DNA of 64,000 bases from Methylotenera versatilis 7 (GTDB taxonomy: Bacteria; Pseudomonadota; Gammaproteobacteria; Burkholderiales; Methylophilaceae). The position numbers and the translations under genes were made by a program. The DNA is taken from assembly GCF_000799165.1 (NCBI RefSeq), contig NZ_JUGF01000001.1, positions 825,775 to 889,774 on the forward strand, in the 5' to 3' direction. This document shows positions 30,361 to 38,407 of this stretch, one piece after another. The notes under the pieces were generated by a model, which did no database searches, was not told where the DNA came from, and saw only the letters and a list, made by a program, of their open reading frames with translations. Every line of letters begins with the position of its first letter. Position 1 is the stretch's first letter.

Positions 30361-31077
30361 ATGGCTAAAAAACTCGACCTAGAACGTATTCTCAGCAAAC
30401 AAGGTTTCGGCACCCGCAAACAATGCCGCATTATGATTATCAATGAAGAAGTCACCGTTAACGGTGATTTATGCGATGACCCAAGTGCAACATTTGAACT
30501 GGAAAACTTAAAATTCACCGTAAAAGGTGAAGCATGGGATTACCGCGAAAAATCTTACTTGATGCTGCATAAACCCAGCAACTACGAATGCTCACACAAA
30601 ACCCAGCATCACCCGACTATTTATAGTCTATTGCCGCACCCATTAGTGGTTCGCGATGTGCAGTGTATTGGCCGCCTGGATGAAGACACCACTGGCTTAA
30701 TACTCATTTCAGATGACGGCCAGTTTATCCATCGCATGAGTTCACCCAAACACAAAGTACCAAAAGTGTACGAAGTGACCTGCAAACATAAAGTGAGCGA
30801 TGAACAAATCGCACATATTCTAAAAGGCGTACAGTTAATCGATGAAGATGCGCCAATCGCTGCGCTAGCTTGCGAAAGAATCAGCGAAAACGTGATTCAT
30901 ATGACGTTAGCAGAAGGCAAATATCACCAAGTCAAACGCATGGTCGCCGCAATTAGCAACCGCGTAGAAGCTTTAAAACGCATTCAGATTGGCGAGTTAA
31001 AGTTGCCTGATGATTTGAAAGTTGGGGAGTGGAAATGGTTAAGTGAGGGTGATATGCTGTTGTTGAATGCAAAGTAA
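30361..31077 (+). CDS. rsuA: RsuA-type 16S rRNA pseudouridine synthase
   Basis: The 238-residue protein has an N-terminal S4 domain (KLDLERILSKQGFGTRKQC). A pseudouridine synthase core follows, with the catalytic Asp in IGRLDEDTTGLILISDDG near residue 103, plus LAEGKYHQVKRMVAA near 192. RsuA modifies U516 of 16S rRNA; the assignment within RsuA/RluB/RluE/RluF is by overall resemblance. ATG 30361 directly follows a TATAAT-N6 element. An in-frame GTG at 30343 overlaps that element and is unlikely. Confidence 0.9.
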   Translation: MAKKLDLERILSKQGFGTRKQCRIMIINEEVTVNGDLCDDPSATFELENLKFTVKGEAWDYREKSYLMLHKPSNYECSHKTQHHPTIYSLLPHPLVVRDVQCIGRLDEDTTGLILISDDGQFIHRMSSPKHKVPKVYEVTCKHKVSDEQIAHILKGVQLIDEDAPIAALACERISENVIHMTLAEGKYHQVKRMVAAISNRVEALKRIQIGELKLPDDLKVGEWKWLSEGDMLLLNAK

Positions 31078-31123
31078 ATTTACTTAGTTTAGATGCTTTT
31101 GAATACTGCCTTCATGATTCATT

Positions 31124-31225
31124 AGGTGCACAAAACTTATCAACCCATTGTTTAACCAAGATTGTTACTTTTTAATAAAATTAACAATCTGCCTGAATAA
31201 AATATTAAATTCTTATTTGGCACCT
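31124..31225 (+). promoter_or_regulatory. Nested inverted repeats in the leader of the 31261 gene
   Basis: An outer AGGTGC (31124-31129) pairs with GCACCT (31220-31225). Inside is a perfect 9-bp pair, AGATTGTTA (31159-31167) with TAACAATCT (31182-31190). Together they could form a structured 5' leader or a small RNA. The span fills most of the 183-nt gap between rsuA and the next gene. Confidence 0.35.
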
Positions 31226-31260
31226 ATTTTACGTTATGCATTTTTTCAGGACTTAGCAAC

Positions 31261-31683
31261 ATGACAATTACCGCTCACCTAGATGACCTCAGTGATGAAG
31301 GATTAGATATCTTACTTCGTATCGCATTGCATACCGATACGAGACAAATCGACGACTGGCGTTCCATCGGCGCTTTAATTGAGTCACGAAATATTACTGT
31401 TACTTACATTAAGGACTCACTGTGGTCAGCAGAAATTCCAGATGATGCGTCTGGAAAGTCTTTTGAGTCAGAGTTTGGGCACAATTCAAGAGTTGCGGTC
31501 GCATGCACCGTCATACGTGCTCTCTTTCCCGATGGACCGGCATTTCGTATTTCGAAAGACAAAGCAGCCGAACTTTTTACTGAAAAGTTTCTCAGCAGCT
31601 CTACGTGGCAACTCAGTATGCAAATTGCGGGCTTAGAGCCAGAAGACGATGGAAAAATATCCGTCTTTGTCAACTACCCATAA
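31261..31683 (+). CDS. Uncharacterised 140-residue protein
   Basis: I cannot name the family. The product is acidic and soluble, with DDWRSIGALIESRNITV near residue 36, RVAVACTVIRALFPDG near 78 and a C-terminal ISVFVNYP. The layout of an 'I...LIE...I.V' segment followed by a helix before a charged tail is faintly like phage-related DUF2591 proteins, but this is only an impression. AGGA lies 9 nt before the ATG. It stands alone between rsuA and rhlE, with structured DNA upstream. Such isolated small genes are often accessory. Confidence 0.7.
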   Translation: MTITAHLDDLSDEGLDILLRIALHTDTRQIDDWRSIGALIESRNITVTYIKDSLWSAEIPDDASGKSFESEFGHNSRVAVACTVIRALFPDGPAFRISKDKAAELFTEKFLSSSTWQLSMQIAGLEPEDDGKISVFVNYP

Positions 31684-31807
31684 CTTGCCAGCGCGCCATC
31701 TCTAACTTTACATTCAAACGAACGTTGTGCGATAAAGCTGCAAATGCTGATTACTTCCACGTTTAAATTCACTTTTAAACATTTTTCGCTTTCCAAGCTT
31801 TACCCCG

Positions 31808-31936
31808 TATAATGCCTTCACCCTGCAAAAACCAATCTGTGCAGCGGCCATATTTTTATTTCCCCTATATTTGTTTGTCTCGATTGGTGTTGCAGGAAAT
31901 GCAACAGGCCAACTTTAGTTTTTTGAAAGTTTTACT
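31808..31936 (+). promoter_or_regulatory. Promoter and folded 5' leader of rhlE
   Basis: TATAAT at 31808-31813 is a perfect -10; the -35 is poor. The roughly 115-nt leader that follows can fold: 31822-31837 (CCTGCAA...CCAATC) pairs with 31882-31896 (GATTGG...TTGCAGG) as 6 plus 7 bp around a small bulge. GAAAG at 31923-31927 can serve the TTG start at 31937. A long folded leader on an RNA helicase gene suggests control by RNA structure or temperature. Confidence 0.5.
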
Positions 31937-33331
31937 TTGTCTATTGCATCTACTCAATCTATTAACACAACCACGCCTGCCGAAACCGTTAACTTGCATT
32001 TTAATCAGCTAGGCCTTGCCGAACCTATTCTGCGCGCGATTATCGACGCGGGCTATACCACACCAACACCTATTCAAGCGAAAGCGATTCCCGTTGTTTT
32101 AAACGGTGGTGATTTGTTGGCTGGCGCGCAAACTGGCACTGGCAAAACCGCTGGTTTTACCTTGCCTTTATTGCACTTATTGCACTCTAAACCCAAACAA
32201 AACAAAGCTGGCCAACCACGTTGCTTAATGTTGACGCCAACTCGTGAATTGGCCGCGCAGATTGAAGAGTCAGTTAAAACCTATGGCAAATATTTAAATT
32301 TAAAATCGATGGTCGTATTTGGCGGCGTGAATATTAATCCGCAAATTAACCGTTTAGGTAAACCAATCGATATTTTGGTCGCCACACCTGGCCGTTTGTT
32401 GGACTTAGCCAATCAGCGCAAAGTGGATTTATCAGCCGTGGAGTTTTTGGTGCTGGATGAAGCGGATCGTATGCTGGATATGGGTTTTATCCGCGATATT
32501 AAAAAGTTGCTGGCCATGTTGCCAAAGCAACGTCAAAACTTGCTGTTCTCTGCGACTTTTTCTGACGAAATTAAAACACTAGCCGATGGATTGTTGCATA
32601 AACCGGGTTTTATTGAAGTTGCGCGCCGCAATACTGCATCTGAAATGGTTGAACAGACCGTGCATCTGGTTAAGCAGGCGCACAAAGCCAGCTTGATGAG
32701 CTATTTGATTAAAACCAATAACTGGCAGCAAGTACTGGTATTTACCCGCACCAAGCACGGTGCAAATCGCTTGGCTGAAAAACTAATCAAAGACGGCATT
32801 CCTGCCGCTGCGATTCATGGCAACAAAAGCCAGGGCGCGCGAACCAGAGCGTTAGCCGAATTTAAAAATGGCGACATCCCTGTTTTAGTGGCGACTGATA
32901 TTGCCGCACGCGGCTTGGATATTGACCAGTTGCCGCAAGTGGTCAACTTTGAATTGCCGAATGTGCCAGAAGATTATGTGCATCGTATTGGTCGTACCGG
33001 CCGTGCTGGTAGCAGTGGCGCTGCGATTTCTTTGGTGGATTTTGAAGAAGCGAAGTATTTAAAAGATATTGAAAAGCTGATTAAGCGCGAAATTCCAAAA
33101 GTGGCTGTAGAAGGTTTTCAAGCACCAACGCATTTAGAGCCAGAAGCGCCTCGTGGGCCTAGAAATCAACCACCTAAGGCTAAACAAGCCAAGCGCCCAC
33201 AAGGTAATGGCCAAAAACCAACGCATTCTAAACCGCAAGGTCAAAAGCCATCACATCAAAAACCTTTTCAAAATATGCAACAGCCAAATGGTAGTAAACC
33301 TGCACATCACAGTGGGAATCGAGGTAAATAA
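31937..33331 (+). CDS. rhlE: DEAD-box RNA helicase RhlE-like
   Basis: This 464-residue ATP-dependent RNA helicase unwinds rRNA or mRNA structure, often in ribosome maturation and cold growth. It has the Q motif (GYTTPTPIQ near 39), AQTGTGKT near 60, PTRELA near 92, DEAD near 165, SAT near 196 and [10 protein letters not shown] near 344. A Lys/Gln/Pro-rich tail (about 395-464) follows. No ATG is available before the Q motif and an in-frame stop lies 18 nt upstream, so translation must begin at TTG 31937 or a similar weak start. Confidence 0.93.
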   Translation: MSIASTQSINTTTPAETVNLHFNQLGLAEPILRAIIDAGYTTPTPIQAKAIPVVLNGGDLLAGAQTGTGKTAGFTLPLLHLLHSKPKQNKAGQPRCLMLTPTRELAAQIEESVKTYGKYLNLKSMVVFGGVNINPQINRLGKPIDILVATPGRLLDLANQRKVDLSAVEFLVLDEADRMLDMGFIRDIKKLLAMLPKQRQNLLFSATFSDEIKTLADGLLHKPGFIEVARRNTASEMVEQTVHLVKQAHKASLMSYLIKTNNWQQVLVFTRTKHGANRLAEKLIKDGIPAAAIHGNKSQGARTRALAEFKNGDIPVLVATDIAARGLDIDQLPQVVNFELPNVPEDYVHRIGRTGRAGSSGAAISLVDFEEAKYLKDIEKLIKREIPKVAVEGFQAPTHLEPEAPRGPRNQPPKAKQAKRPQGNGQKPTHSKPQGQKPSHQKPFQNMQQPNGSKPAHHSGNRGK

Positions 33332-33333
33332 GT

Positions 33334-33807
33334 TTGGATATATGGGTGGATGCTGACGCTTGTCCTGTCGTGATTAAAGAAATTCTATTTCGCGCCGCGA
33401 TTCGCACAGGAATCAGCACCACACTGGTTGCCAATGCATTTCTTCGCGTGCCGCCCTCGCCTAATATTCGCTCCATTCAGGTGGATAAAGGTTTTGATGT
33501 GGCGGATAATTATATTGTGCAAGCCTTGCAAGCGGGCGATTTGGTGATTACGGCAGATATTCCATTAGCTGCCCAAGTGATCGCAAAAGATGCGCATGCG
33601 CTTAACCCGCGTGGTGAAATGTATTCGCCAGCGAATATTGCAGAGCGTTTGGCTATGCGTAATATGATGGATGAATTACGCAGCCAAGGTGCAGAGATTG
33701 GTGGGCCTGCGGCGTTTAATCTAGCAGATAGACAAGCGTTTGCAGCAGAACTGGATAAGTTTATCGCGCGCCATACAAACATTATCGCTAACAAAATTAG
33801 GGGTTAA
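33334..33807 (+). CDS. YaiI/YqxD family protein (DUF188)
   Basis: The 157-residue cytoplasmic protein belongs to the DUF188 group: [16 protein letters not shown] at the N terminus, [13 protein letters not shown] near 51, [11 protein letters not shown] near 69 and [13 protein letters not shown] near 89. The acidic residues resemble a PIN-like nuclease pocket; biochemical function is not established. The start is TTG, since no ATG precedes the DADACP motif. GAGGTAA, overlapping the rhlE stop codon region, supplies the ribosome-binding site, so translation is coupled to rhlE (2 nt gap). Confidence 0.9.
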   Translation: MDIWVDADACPVVIKEILFRAAIRTGISTTLVANAFLRVPPSPNIRSIQVDKGFDVADNYIVQALQAGDLVITADIPLAAQVIAKDAHALNPRGEMYSPANIAERLAMRNMMDELRSQGAEIGGPAAFNLADRQAFAAELDKFIARHTNIIANKIRG

Positions 33808-33811
33808 ATGA

Positions 33812-34393
33812 ATGCAAAGCTTACTGCAAAAAATAATATTGATTGTTTTATGTTTTAATTTACTCGCCTGTTCTGATGAGCAAGACAACATCAAAGTTGT
33901 AGACAATATAGACGCCAATCAATATCTTGGCACCTGGTACGAAATTGCCCGACTGGATCACAGCTTTGAGCGCGGCTTACAGAACGTCACAGCCAATTAC
34001 ATACAAAATAATGACGGCACAATTAAAGTGATCAACCGTGGTTTTAATACCAAAAAGAATGAGTGGAAAGAAGCAGAAGGCAAAGCTTATTTTGTAGAAC
34101 CGACCAATAAAGATGGTACTAATACTGGCAAATTAAAAGTATCTTTCTTTGGGCCATTTTACGGTGGCTACAACATTATCGAGCTGGATAAGCCCTATTA
34201 CAATTACGCGATGGTCACCAGTGGCAAAAATTACTTATGGATATTGTCGCGCACACCACAACTCGCGTATCCCATTAAACAACACTTGATTGCACGTGCC
34301 AAAGAGCTGGGGTTTGCAACAGAGGATTTGATTTACGTTGCACAAACCACTGAAATCATCGACTACAAAGCAGGACCGCACGTTAGCCCCTAA
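33812..34393 (+). CDS. blc: Outer-membrane lipocalin Blc
   Basis: Bacterial lipocalin is an outer-membrane lipoprotein that binds fatty acids or lysophospholipids. The 193-residue precursor has a signal peptide with lipobox LLAC (Cys near residue 20). The lipocalin motif YLGTWYEIARLDHSFERGL near residue 39 and the NYAMVTSGKNYLWILSRTP strand near 130 follow. It begins 4 nt after the YaiI-like gene, making a three-gene unit with rhlE, and ends at a strong terminator. Confidence 0.92.
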   Translation: MQSLLQKIILIVLCFNLLACSDEQDNIKVVDNIDANQYLGTWYEIARLDHSFERGLQNVTANYIQNNDGTIKVINRGFNTKKNEWKEAEGKAYFVEPTNKDGTNTGKLKVSFFGPFYGGYNIIELDKPYYNYAMVTSGKNYLWILSRTPQLAYPIKQHLIARAKELGFATEDLIYVAQTTEIIDYKAGPHVSP

Positions 34394-34409
34394 CCGTATG
34401 ATTAAATAG

Positions 34410-34439
34410 AAAAACGCCCAATATGAATTGGGCGTTTTT
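34410..34439. terminator. Bidirectional intrinsic terminator after blc
   Basis: AAAAACGCCCAAT (34410-34422) and its perfect complement ATTGGGCGTTTTT (34427-34439) enclose a 4-nt loop. T runs lie on both strands, so it serves blc and also the convergent BON gene ending at 34489. Confidence 0.9.
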
Positions 34440-34488
34440 ATTGGTTAATGCTTATTTAGCTTAAAGTACTTATTTTAGCTAAATAATT

Positions 34489-35169
34489 TTAACCTCTAAC
34501 TTCTAAGCCATTTCTAACAGATTTAACACCTGCGATTTGAGAAACGACTTGCTCTGCCCTAATTTTAGCGGCTTCGTTATCCACAAAACCACTCAGCATT
34601 ACTTCGCCATCGCGTGTTTCTACGCTAATTTGCAGGCTTTTTAATTCTTTGGTGGCTAATATTTTAGCTTTGGCTTTTGCAGTAATCACACTGTCATCTA
34701 TTACTTCGCCTACTGACCTATTTGAGTTGGCGCCTGATTCTGCTGCTGCCGTGTTCACAGGTTCTTGATTAGTCAGCGTTGATTGACCTTGCGTATCAAG
34801 ACTGTTTTGCGGCAAAACTGCATCCGGGCGTTTACCTGATTTGAAATAGATGTACTCATTCTGGTCAATGTAACCATCATGGTCAGTATCGGCTTGGGCA
34901 AATGTTTTCTTGTTAAATGCCTTACCTTTTGAAGCCTCATGCGGTAAAAGCAAGCCATTACCTGTTGTATCCAGCGCTGCAAACTCGGCAGCTAAAGGTG
35001 CCATCCAGCTTGTGCTGTATGTTTCCGAGGTTGGTGCCGTATTCACGCTAGTAGAATCCATTGTGTCCGTTGCATCTTCTGCAAAGGTAGTCGCCGCAGT
35101 TGTGCTGAAGGCTAAAACAATCACTAAAGCTATTGGTTTGAATGATTTAGTTAAGTTATTTGTTTTCAT
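34489..35169 (-). CDS. Exported EF-hand plus BON-domain protein (paralogue A)
   Basis: The 226-residue precursor has a signal peptide ending near residue 30. Two EF-hand loops follow, DTTGNGLLLPHE and the canonical DTDHDGYIDQNE, and then a BON domain from about residue 155 (DSVITAKAKAKIL... to the end). BON domains bind phospholipid and are found in OsmY-like periplasmic stress proteins; the EF-hands suggest calcium binding. ATG 35169 has AGGAG upstream. It is a paralogue of the gene at 35510 but has a longer linker. A 41-nt element shared with that paralogue lies about 110-150 nt upstream. Confidence 0.85.
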   Translation of the reverse strand: MKTNNLTKSFKPIALVIVLAFSTTAATTFAEDATDTMDSTSVNTAPTSETYSTSWMAPLAAEFAALDTTGNGLLLPHEASKGKAFNKKTFAQADTDHDGYIDQNEYIYFKSGKRPDAVLPQNSLDTQGQSTLTNQEPVNTAAAESGANSNRSVGEVIDDSVITAKAKAKILATKELKSLQISVETRDGEVMLSGFVDNEAAKIRAEQVVSQIAGVKSVRNGLEVRG

Positions 35170-35279
35170 TATGTTGCTCCTAAAAGTCATGTAGTCAGTT
35201 AAGTTAGCTACTTTTATTTAAACGTGCATGGTTCTAATCGTGCAGTACCAGTATATTAATTAAGTTGATTACTTAATTC

Positions 35280-35320
35280 AGTCCTACAAAAGCTGATTTC
35301 TCTGTCAGTCACGGACTACA
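35280..35320 (-). repeat. 41-nt conserved element, copy 1 (upstream of BON paralogue A)
   Basis: Read on the plus strand, five blocks AGTCC, ACAAA, CTGATT, TGTCAG and GGACTACA are spaced by 1, 2, 4 and 4 nt. Copy 2 (36152-36192) has the same blocks and the same spacing, 30 fixed bases out of 41. The outer AGTCC and GGACT and the inner CTGA and TCAG are inverted, as expected of a dimer site. It lies 111 nt before the ATG of the gene at 35169. The rest of the 340-nt gap 35170-35509 holds the terminator at 35338 and no gene. Confidence 0.7.
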
Positions 35321-35337
35321 AACTGTGCAATAACGAA

Positions 35338-35369
35338 AAAGCCGCATGCTTTACGAAACATGCGGCTTT
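35338..35369 (-). terminator. Terminator-like hairpin between the two BON genes
   Basis: AAAGCCGCATG (35338-35348) and CATGCGGCTTT (35359-35369) pair perfectly around a 10-nt loop. On the minus strand TTTTT ends the second arm. It lies 140 nt beyond the stop of the upstream BON gene (35510), insulating it from paralogue A. Confidence 0.75.
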
Positions 35370-35509
35370 AAAGGTCAAAATTATAGATTTGGAATAGTAA
35401 GGCTTGCTAATTACGTTCTGTTTTGGAGTGGATTTAACTCAAGAGAATGGCGTTAAATTGCCAAATGTAGTGCTGGCAATACAACAAACCAAATTGACCC
35501 CTTCTAAAT

Positions 35510-36040
35510 TTAACCTTTAACCTCTAGGCTATTTTTAACAGACTTAACACCTTCAATTTTTGAAACAACTGTCTCGGCTTTAATCTTTGATAGTTCATCA
35601 TCCACAAAACCGCTCAAAATCACAACACCATTAAAGGTTTTTACGCTAATTTGCAGGCTTTTCAATTTCTTTTCAGCCAGCAAGTTTGCTTTTGCTTTAG
35701 AAGTAATCACACTATCTGAAGCAACTCTTTTGACTGCCTGTTTTTGAGCGCCTGATTTATAGTTGACAAACTCTTCTTGGTTGAGGACACCGTCTTTGTC
35801 AACATCTGCTTTTGCAAAATGGCCTTTGGTAAAAAATTCATCTTTGCTAAATTCTGTTTGGGTAAGCAACGCATTTGAATCAGTATCTAATTTTTTAAAT
35901 TCTGTTTCCAACGAAAAGCGACCATTTTGAACAGAATCTGCAACAGCGTCTGAATCTAATGCAACAACTTGCATACTAGACAAACCAAAAGCTAAGGCAA
36001 TCGCTAATGTTGCTGATTTTAATGTTGTTAATTTTTTCAT
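35510..36040 (-). CDS. Exported EF-hand plus BON-domain protein (paralogue B)
   Basis: The 176-residue precursor has a signal peptide (MKKLTTLKSATLAIALAFGL..., cleavage near residue 27). Two EF-hand-like loops follow, a degenerate DTDSNALLTQTE and a good DVDKDGVLNQEE, then a BON domain from about residue 108. The BON part is highly similar to paralogue A (KLKSLQISVKTFNGVVILSG against ELKSLQISVETRDGEVMLSG), indicating duplication. It is likely periplasmic and stress-related. Copy 2 of the 41-nt element lies 111 nt before its start. Confidence 0.85.
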   Translation of the reverse strand: MKKLTTLKSATLAIALAFGLSSMQVVALDSDAVADSVQNGRFSLETEFKKLDTDSNALLTQTEFSKDEFFTKGHFAKADVDKDGVLNQEEFVNYKSGAQKQAVKRVASDSVITSKAKANLLAEKKLKSLQISVKTFNGVVILSGFVDDELSKIKAETVVSKIEGVKSVKNSLEVKG

Positions 36041-36151
36041 CTTTCAACTCCCGATAACTGATTTAATAATCACATTTATACAATCGCAAGTCATTAATAT
36101 TTTTGCGAATTGTGTGATGTCGCCATGTTACGCAAGTGAGAAGATGAATAA

Positions 36152-36192
36152 AGTCCAACAAATACTGATTATGTTGTCAGATAGGGACTACA
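36152..36192 (-). repeat. 41-nt conserved element, copy 2 (upstream of BON paralogue B)
   Basis: It has the same five blocks in the same order and spacing as 35280-35320. It lies 111 nt before the ATG at 36040, the identical distance, and between this gene and the 3' end of the histidine kinase. A regulator site is likely, but part of the similarity may be left from the gene duplication. Confidence 0.7.
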
Positions 36193-36252
36193 GTCTATTT
36201 AAAATTGAGTGCTGCCTAAAGATCAAGGGGCTAAGATTTATTATCGATTAAA

Positions 36253-37731
36253 TTAAAGCGATGGCGCCTCAAAATCCATTGGAATTAAAGCGCGGGTCAA
36301 TACACCTTTTCCTGGTTCACTCACTATTTCAAAATGCCCGCCAATCGCCAATACACGATGACGCATGCCAGACAAGCCGTGTGTATGTCCATCTAAAGCT
36401 TTCATATCGAAACCGAAACCGTTATCTTCAATTTCTAATTTGATATATTGCGCATCGACAATCACATCAACAGAAACTTTGCTGGCTTTGGCATATTTAT
36501 TGGCGTTATTCAACGTTTCTTGCACGATACGATACGCCACTAAACTAATGGTTTCATTTAATTGGGTATTTTCATCTGGCAAGTTTAAAGTCAACTCCCA
36601 CTGATTACGCTCTGCTGCATCTTGAATAAGCGATTGTAACGCTGGCCAGAATCCAAAAGTGGTGAGTATGGCTGGATGTAACTCTTGTACGATATGGCGT
36701 TTATATTGAATGCCTTGATCCACATAACTGTTGGTTTTGCGCAACTTAGCCGCTACTTCTGCAGCTATCTCTGGCGTAATATCTTTCATTTTCTTGATGA
36801 CCCAAGCAATATCCATCTTGGTTGCCGTAAAAATAGAACCGAGCTCATCATGCAATTCGCGCGATAGTTTTTGTCGCTCCCGCTCCACATCTGCCTGATA
36901 ATCCAGCGCTAAACTGCGTAATAACTTGGTTTGCAATTGCAGCTTTTCTTCATAAATGGCATTTTCTTTTGATACGCGCTGCTGCAAATGGCTTTTAATG
37001 GCGAGCTCTGCCAGTAATTGCTTAATCACCAGCACCACAATCCATATCAAAATCAAAGCTCCGCCAAAGATTGAAAGTCGCGCGATTAAAATCGTATGCT
37101 GCTGCTCATTTATCTTAGCGTTTAACGCCTTATTTTGATTGTTAATTACGATATCGGTGTATCCCATGAATTTCTGCATTTCCACCAGACTTTCATCCAG
37201 ATTCATCACCTGTCTCGCCTCTTGCGTTTTGCCTGTTCTCGCTAAATTAAGCGTCACTTTCATTTCGGCCGCTTTTGCTTCCAGACTTGCAGAAATAGCT
37301 TTCATCCAATCCCGCTCTTCTACTTGCTCTTTACCGGAAGAGGTGCGAATCACCAATGCTTCGATTTTCGCAATATTATCCCTGGCATCATTCAGTGCAT
37401 GGTTAAATGGTTCGACATGCGTCTCTCTTTTGGTATACAAGTAACCACGCTGCGCACTTTCGGCTTTATATAGATTCGTTTTCAGCTGGTTCAACGTCAC
37501 GATATTGGTTCTGATCTGACCAATCACCTCACCTTGACGATCGATTGCCTGAATCCATTTATCGCTATAAAGCACAGACACCATGGTAATCAGCAAAGCC
37601 ACAGCAAGCATGGCAATCGTACGTCCGCCCAGCAAAGCGATCAGCTTTTCAAACGTGAGCCAGCCTTGATTGAACAAAACCTTTGTTTTCTCTAGTGTTT
37701 TATTGGCGAAGCTTTGTATAGCCGGATTCAA
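36253..37731 (-). CDS. CHASE3-domain sensor histidine kinase (NarX-like)
   Basis: The 492-residue inner-membrane kinase has a first membrane helix (about 35-52), a CHASE3-type four-helix sensor (about 55-205), a second helix (about 217-237) and a coiled coil. A HisKA_3 dimerisation domain with SRELHDELGS near residue 290 and a HATPase with NNANKYAKAS near 415 and DNGFGFD near 440 complete it. HisKA_3 kinases pair with NarL/FixJ regulators; such a regulator is encoded at 39409 on the other strand, 1.7 kb away. The signal is unknown. It is divergent from the DUF1328 gene at 37849. Confidence 0.92.
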   Translation of the reverse strand: MNPAIQSFANKTLEKTKVLFNQGWLTFEKLIALLGGRTIAMLAVALLITMVSVLYSDKWIQAIDRQGEVIGQIRTNIVTLNQLKTNLYKAESAQRGYLYTKRETHVEPFNHALNDARDNIAKIEALVIRTSSGKEQVEERDWMKAISASLEAKAAEMKVTLNLARTGKTQEARQVMNLDESLVEMQKFMGYTDIVINNQNKALNAKINEQQHTILIARLSIFGGALILIWIVVLVIKQLLAELAIKSHLQQRVSKENAIYEEKLQLQTKLLRSLALDYQADVERERQKLSRELHDELGSIFTATKMDIAWVIKKMKDITPEIAAEVAAKLRKTNSYVDQGIQYKRHIVQELHPAILTTFGFWPALQSLIQDAAERNQWELTLNLPDENTQLNETISLVAYRIVQETLNNANKYAKASKVSVDVIVDAQYIKLEIEDNGFGFDMKALDGHTHGLSGMRHRVLAIGGHFEIVSEPGKGVLTRALIPMDFEAPSL

Positions 37732-37848
37732 AATATGTAATCGCTTTCTGACATCAAAATCAGATTATAACTTCTAATCCGTTTAAAAGCGGTTGAGTAT
37801 GATTGCATCGTTAAGTTCCTCTTTTTCATCTCATGCAAAGGACTCATC

Positions 37849-38022
37849 ATGCTTTATTACGCATTTCTCTTTTTTGTTATCGCTATTGTTGCGGGATTGC
37901 TTGGGTTTAAAGATGTAGAGTCTGGTGCGACTAAACTTGCCAAGTTCTTCTTCTTTATTTTTATCATTTTAGCATTACTCGTATTGGGCGCTGTGGTGCT
38001 TGGCCTTAACTTGGCATTTTAA
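37849..38022 (+). CDS. DUF1328-like small membrane protein (first copy)
   Basis: This 57-residue protein (MLYYAFLFFVIAIVAGLLGF, then KDVESGATKLAKFFFF and a second hydrophobic helix) has the two-helix pattern of DUF1328/YtjA proteins, which appear in general stress regulons. AAGGA lies 8 nt before the ATG. A 14-nt direct duplication (AACTTGGCATTTTA) covers the stop codon and the following bases. A similar but distinct copy follows at 38169. Confidence 0.85.
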   Translation: MLYYAFLFFVIAIVAGLLGFKDVESGATKLAKFFFFIFIILALLVLGAVVLGLNLAF

Positions 38023-38058
38023 ACTTGGCATTTTAATAAACGAACATCTTGTAGGCGC

Positions 38059-38080
38059 TTTCTGACAAAGTTATCAGAAA
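38059..38080 (+). repeat. Inverted repeat with CTGA-N8-TCAG core
   Basis: TTTCTGA and TCAGAAA (7 bp) flank 8 nt. The CTGA-N8-TCAG core has the same spacing as the centre of the 41-nt elements before the two BON genes. GCTGATAATCAGC, another palindrome, follows at 38087-38099. It lies about 100 nt before the second DUF1328 gene. Confidence 0.5.
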
Positions 38081-38168
38081 ATAGCCGCTGATAATCAGCA
38101 AGGTGTTCACATAAAGTAGTAACTGTGCATTTGCATTGCTTGACTACAAACTGACAAGGAGGTTCAAG

Positions 38169-38327
38169 ATGCTTCATTACACCGTCGTATTTTTTATCAT
38201 CGCCATTATTGCCGCAGTGTTTGGATTTGGCGGGATTGCGGCAGGTGCAACTGAAATTGCAAAGATATTATTTTTTGTATTTTTAATTGTGACCATTATT
38301 TCATTCATCATCGGTAGAAAACGTTAG
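38169..38327 (+). CDS. DUF1328 (YtjA-like) small membrane protein (second copy)
   Basis: This 53-residue protein has two membrane helices and the canonical DUF1328 text: [35 protein letters not shown] and a basic C terminus GRKR. A very strong AAGGAGG precedes ATG 38169, which decides the start over an upstream in-frame TTG. YtjA-type proteins are linked to envelope or osmotic stress; molecular role unknown. It is closer to the family norm than its neighbour at 37849. Confidence 0.9.
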   Translation: MLHYTVVFFIIAIIAAVFGFGGIAAGATEIAKILFFVFLIVTIISFIIGRKR

Positions 38328-38407
38328 TTTATCGGCTGAATTGATAGTCTTAAATATTGTTTCACCAGTTTAATTTTTAATCATTTACAAAGGTAAAGGA
38401 ATTCACC

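Noticed and set aside
38138..38149. GACTACAAACTG as a third copy of the 41-nt element
   Set aside because: Only the last block matches and the other four are absent; a 12-base match alone could be chance.
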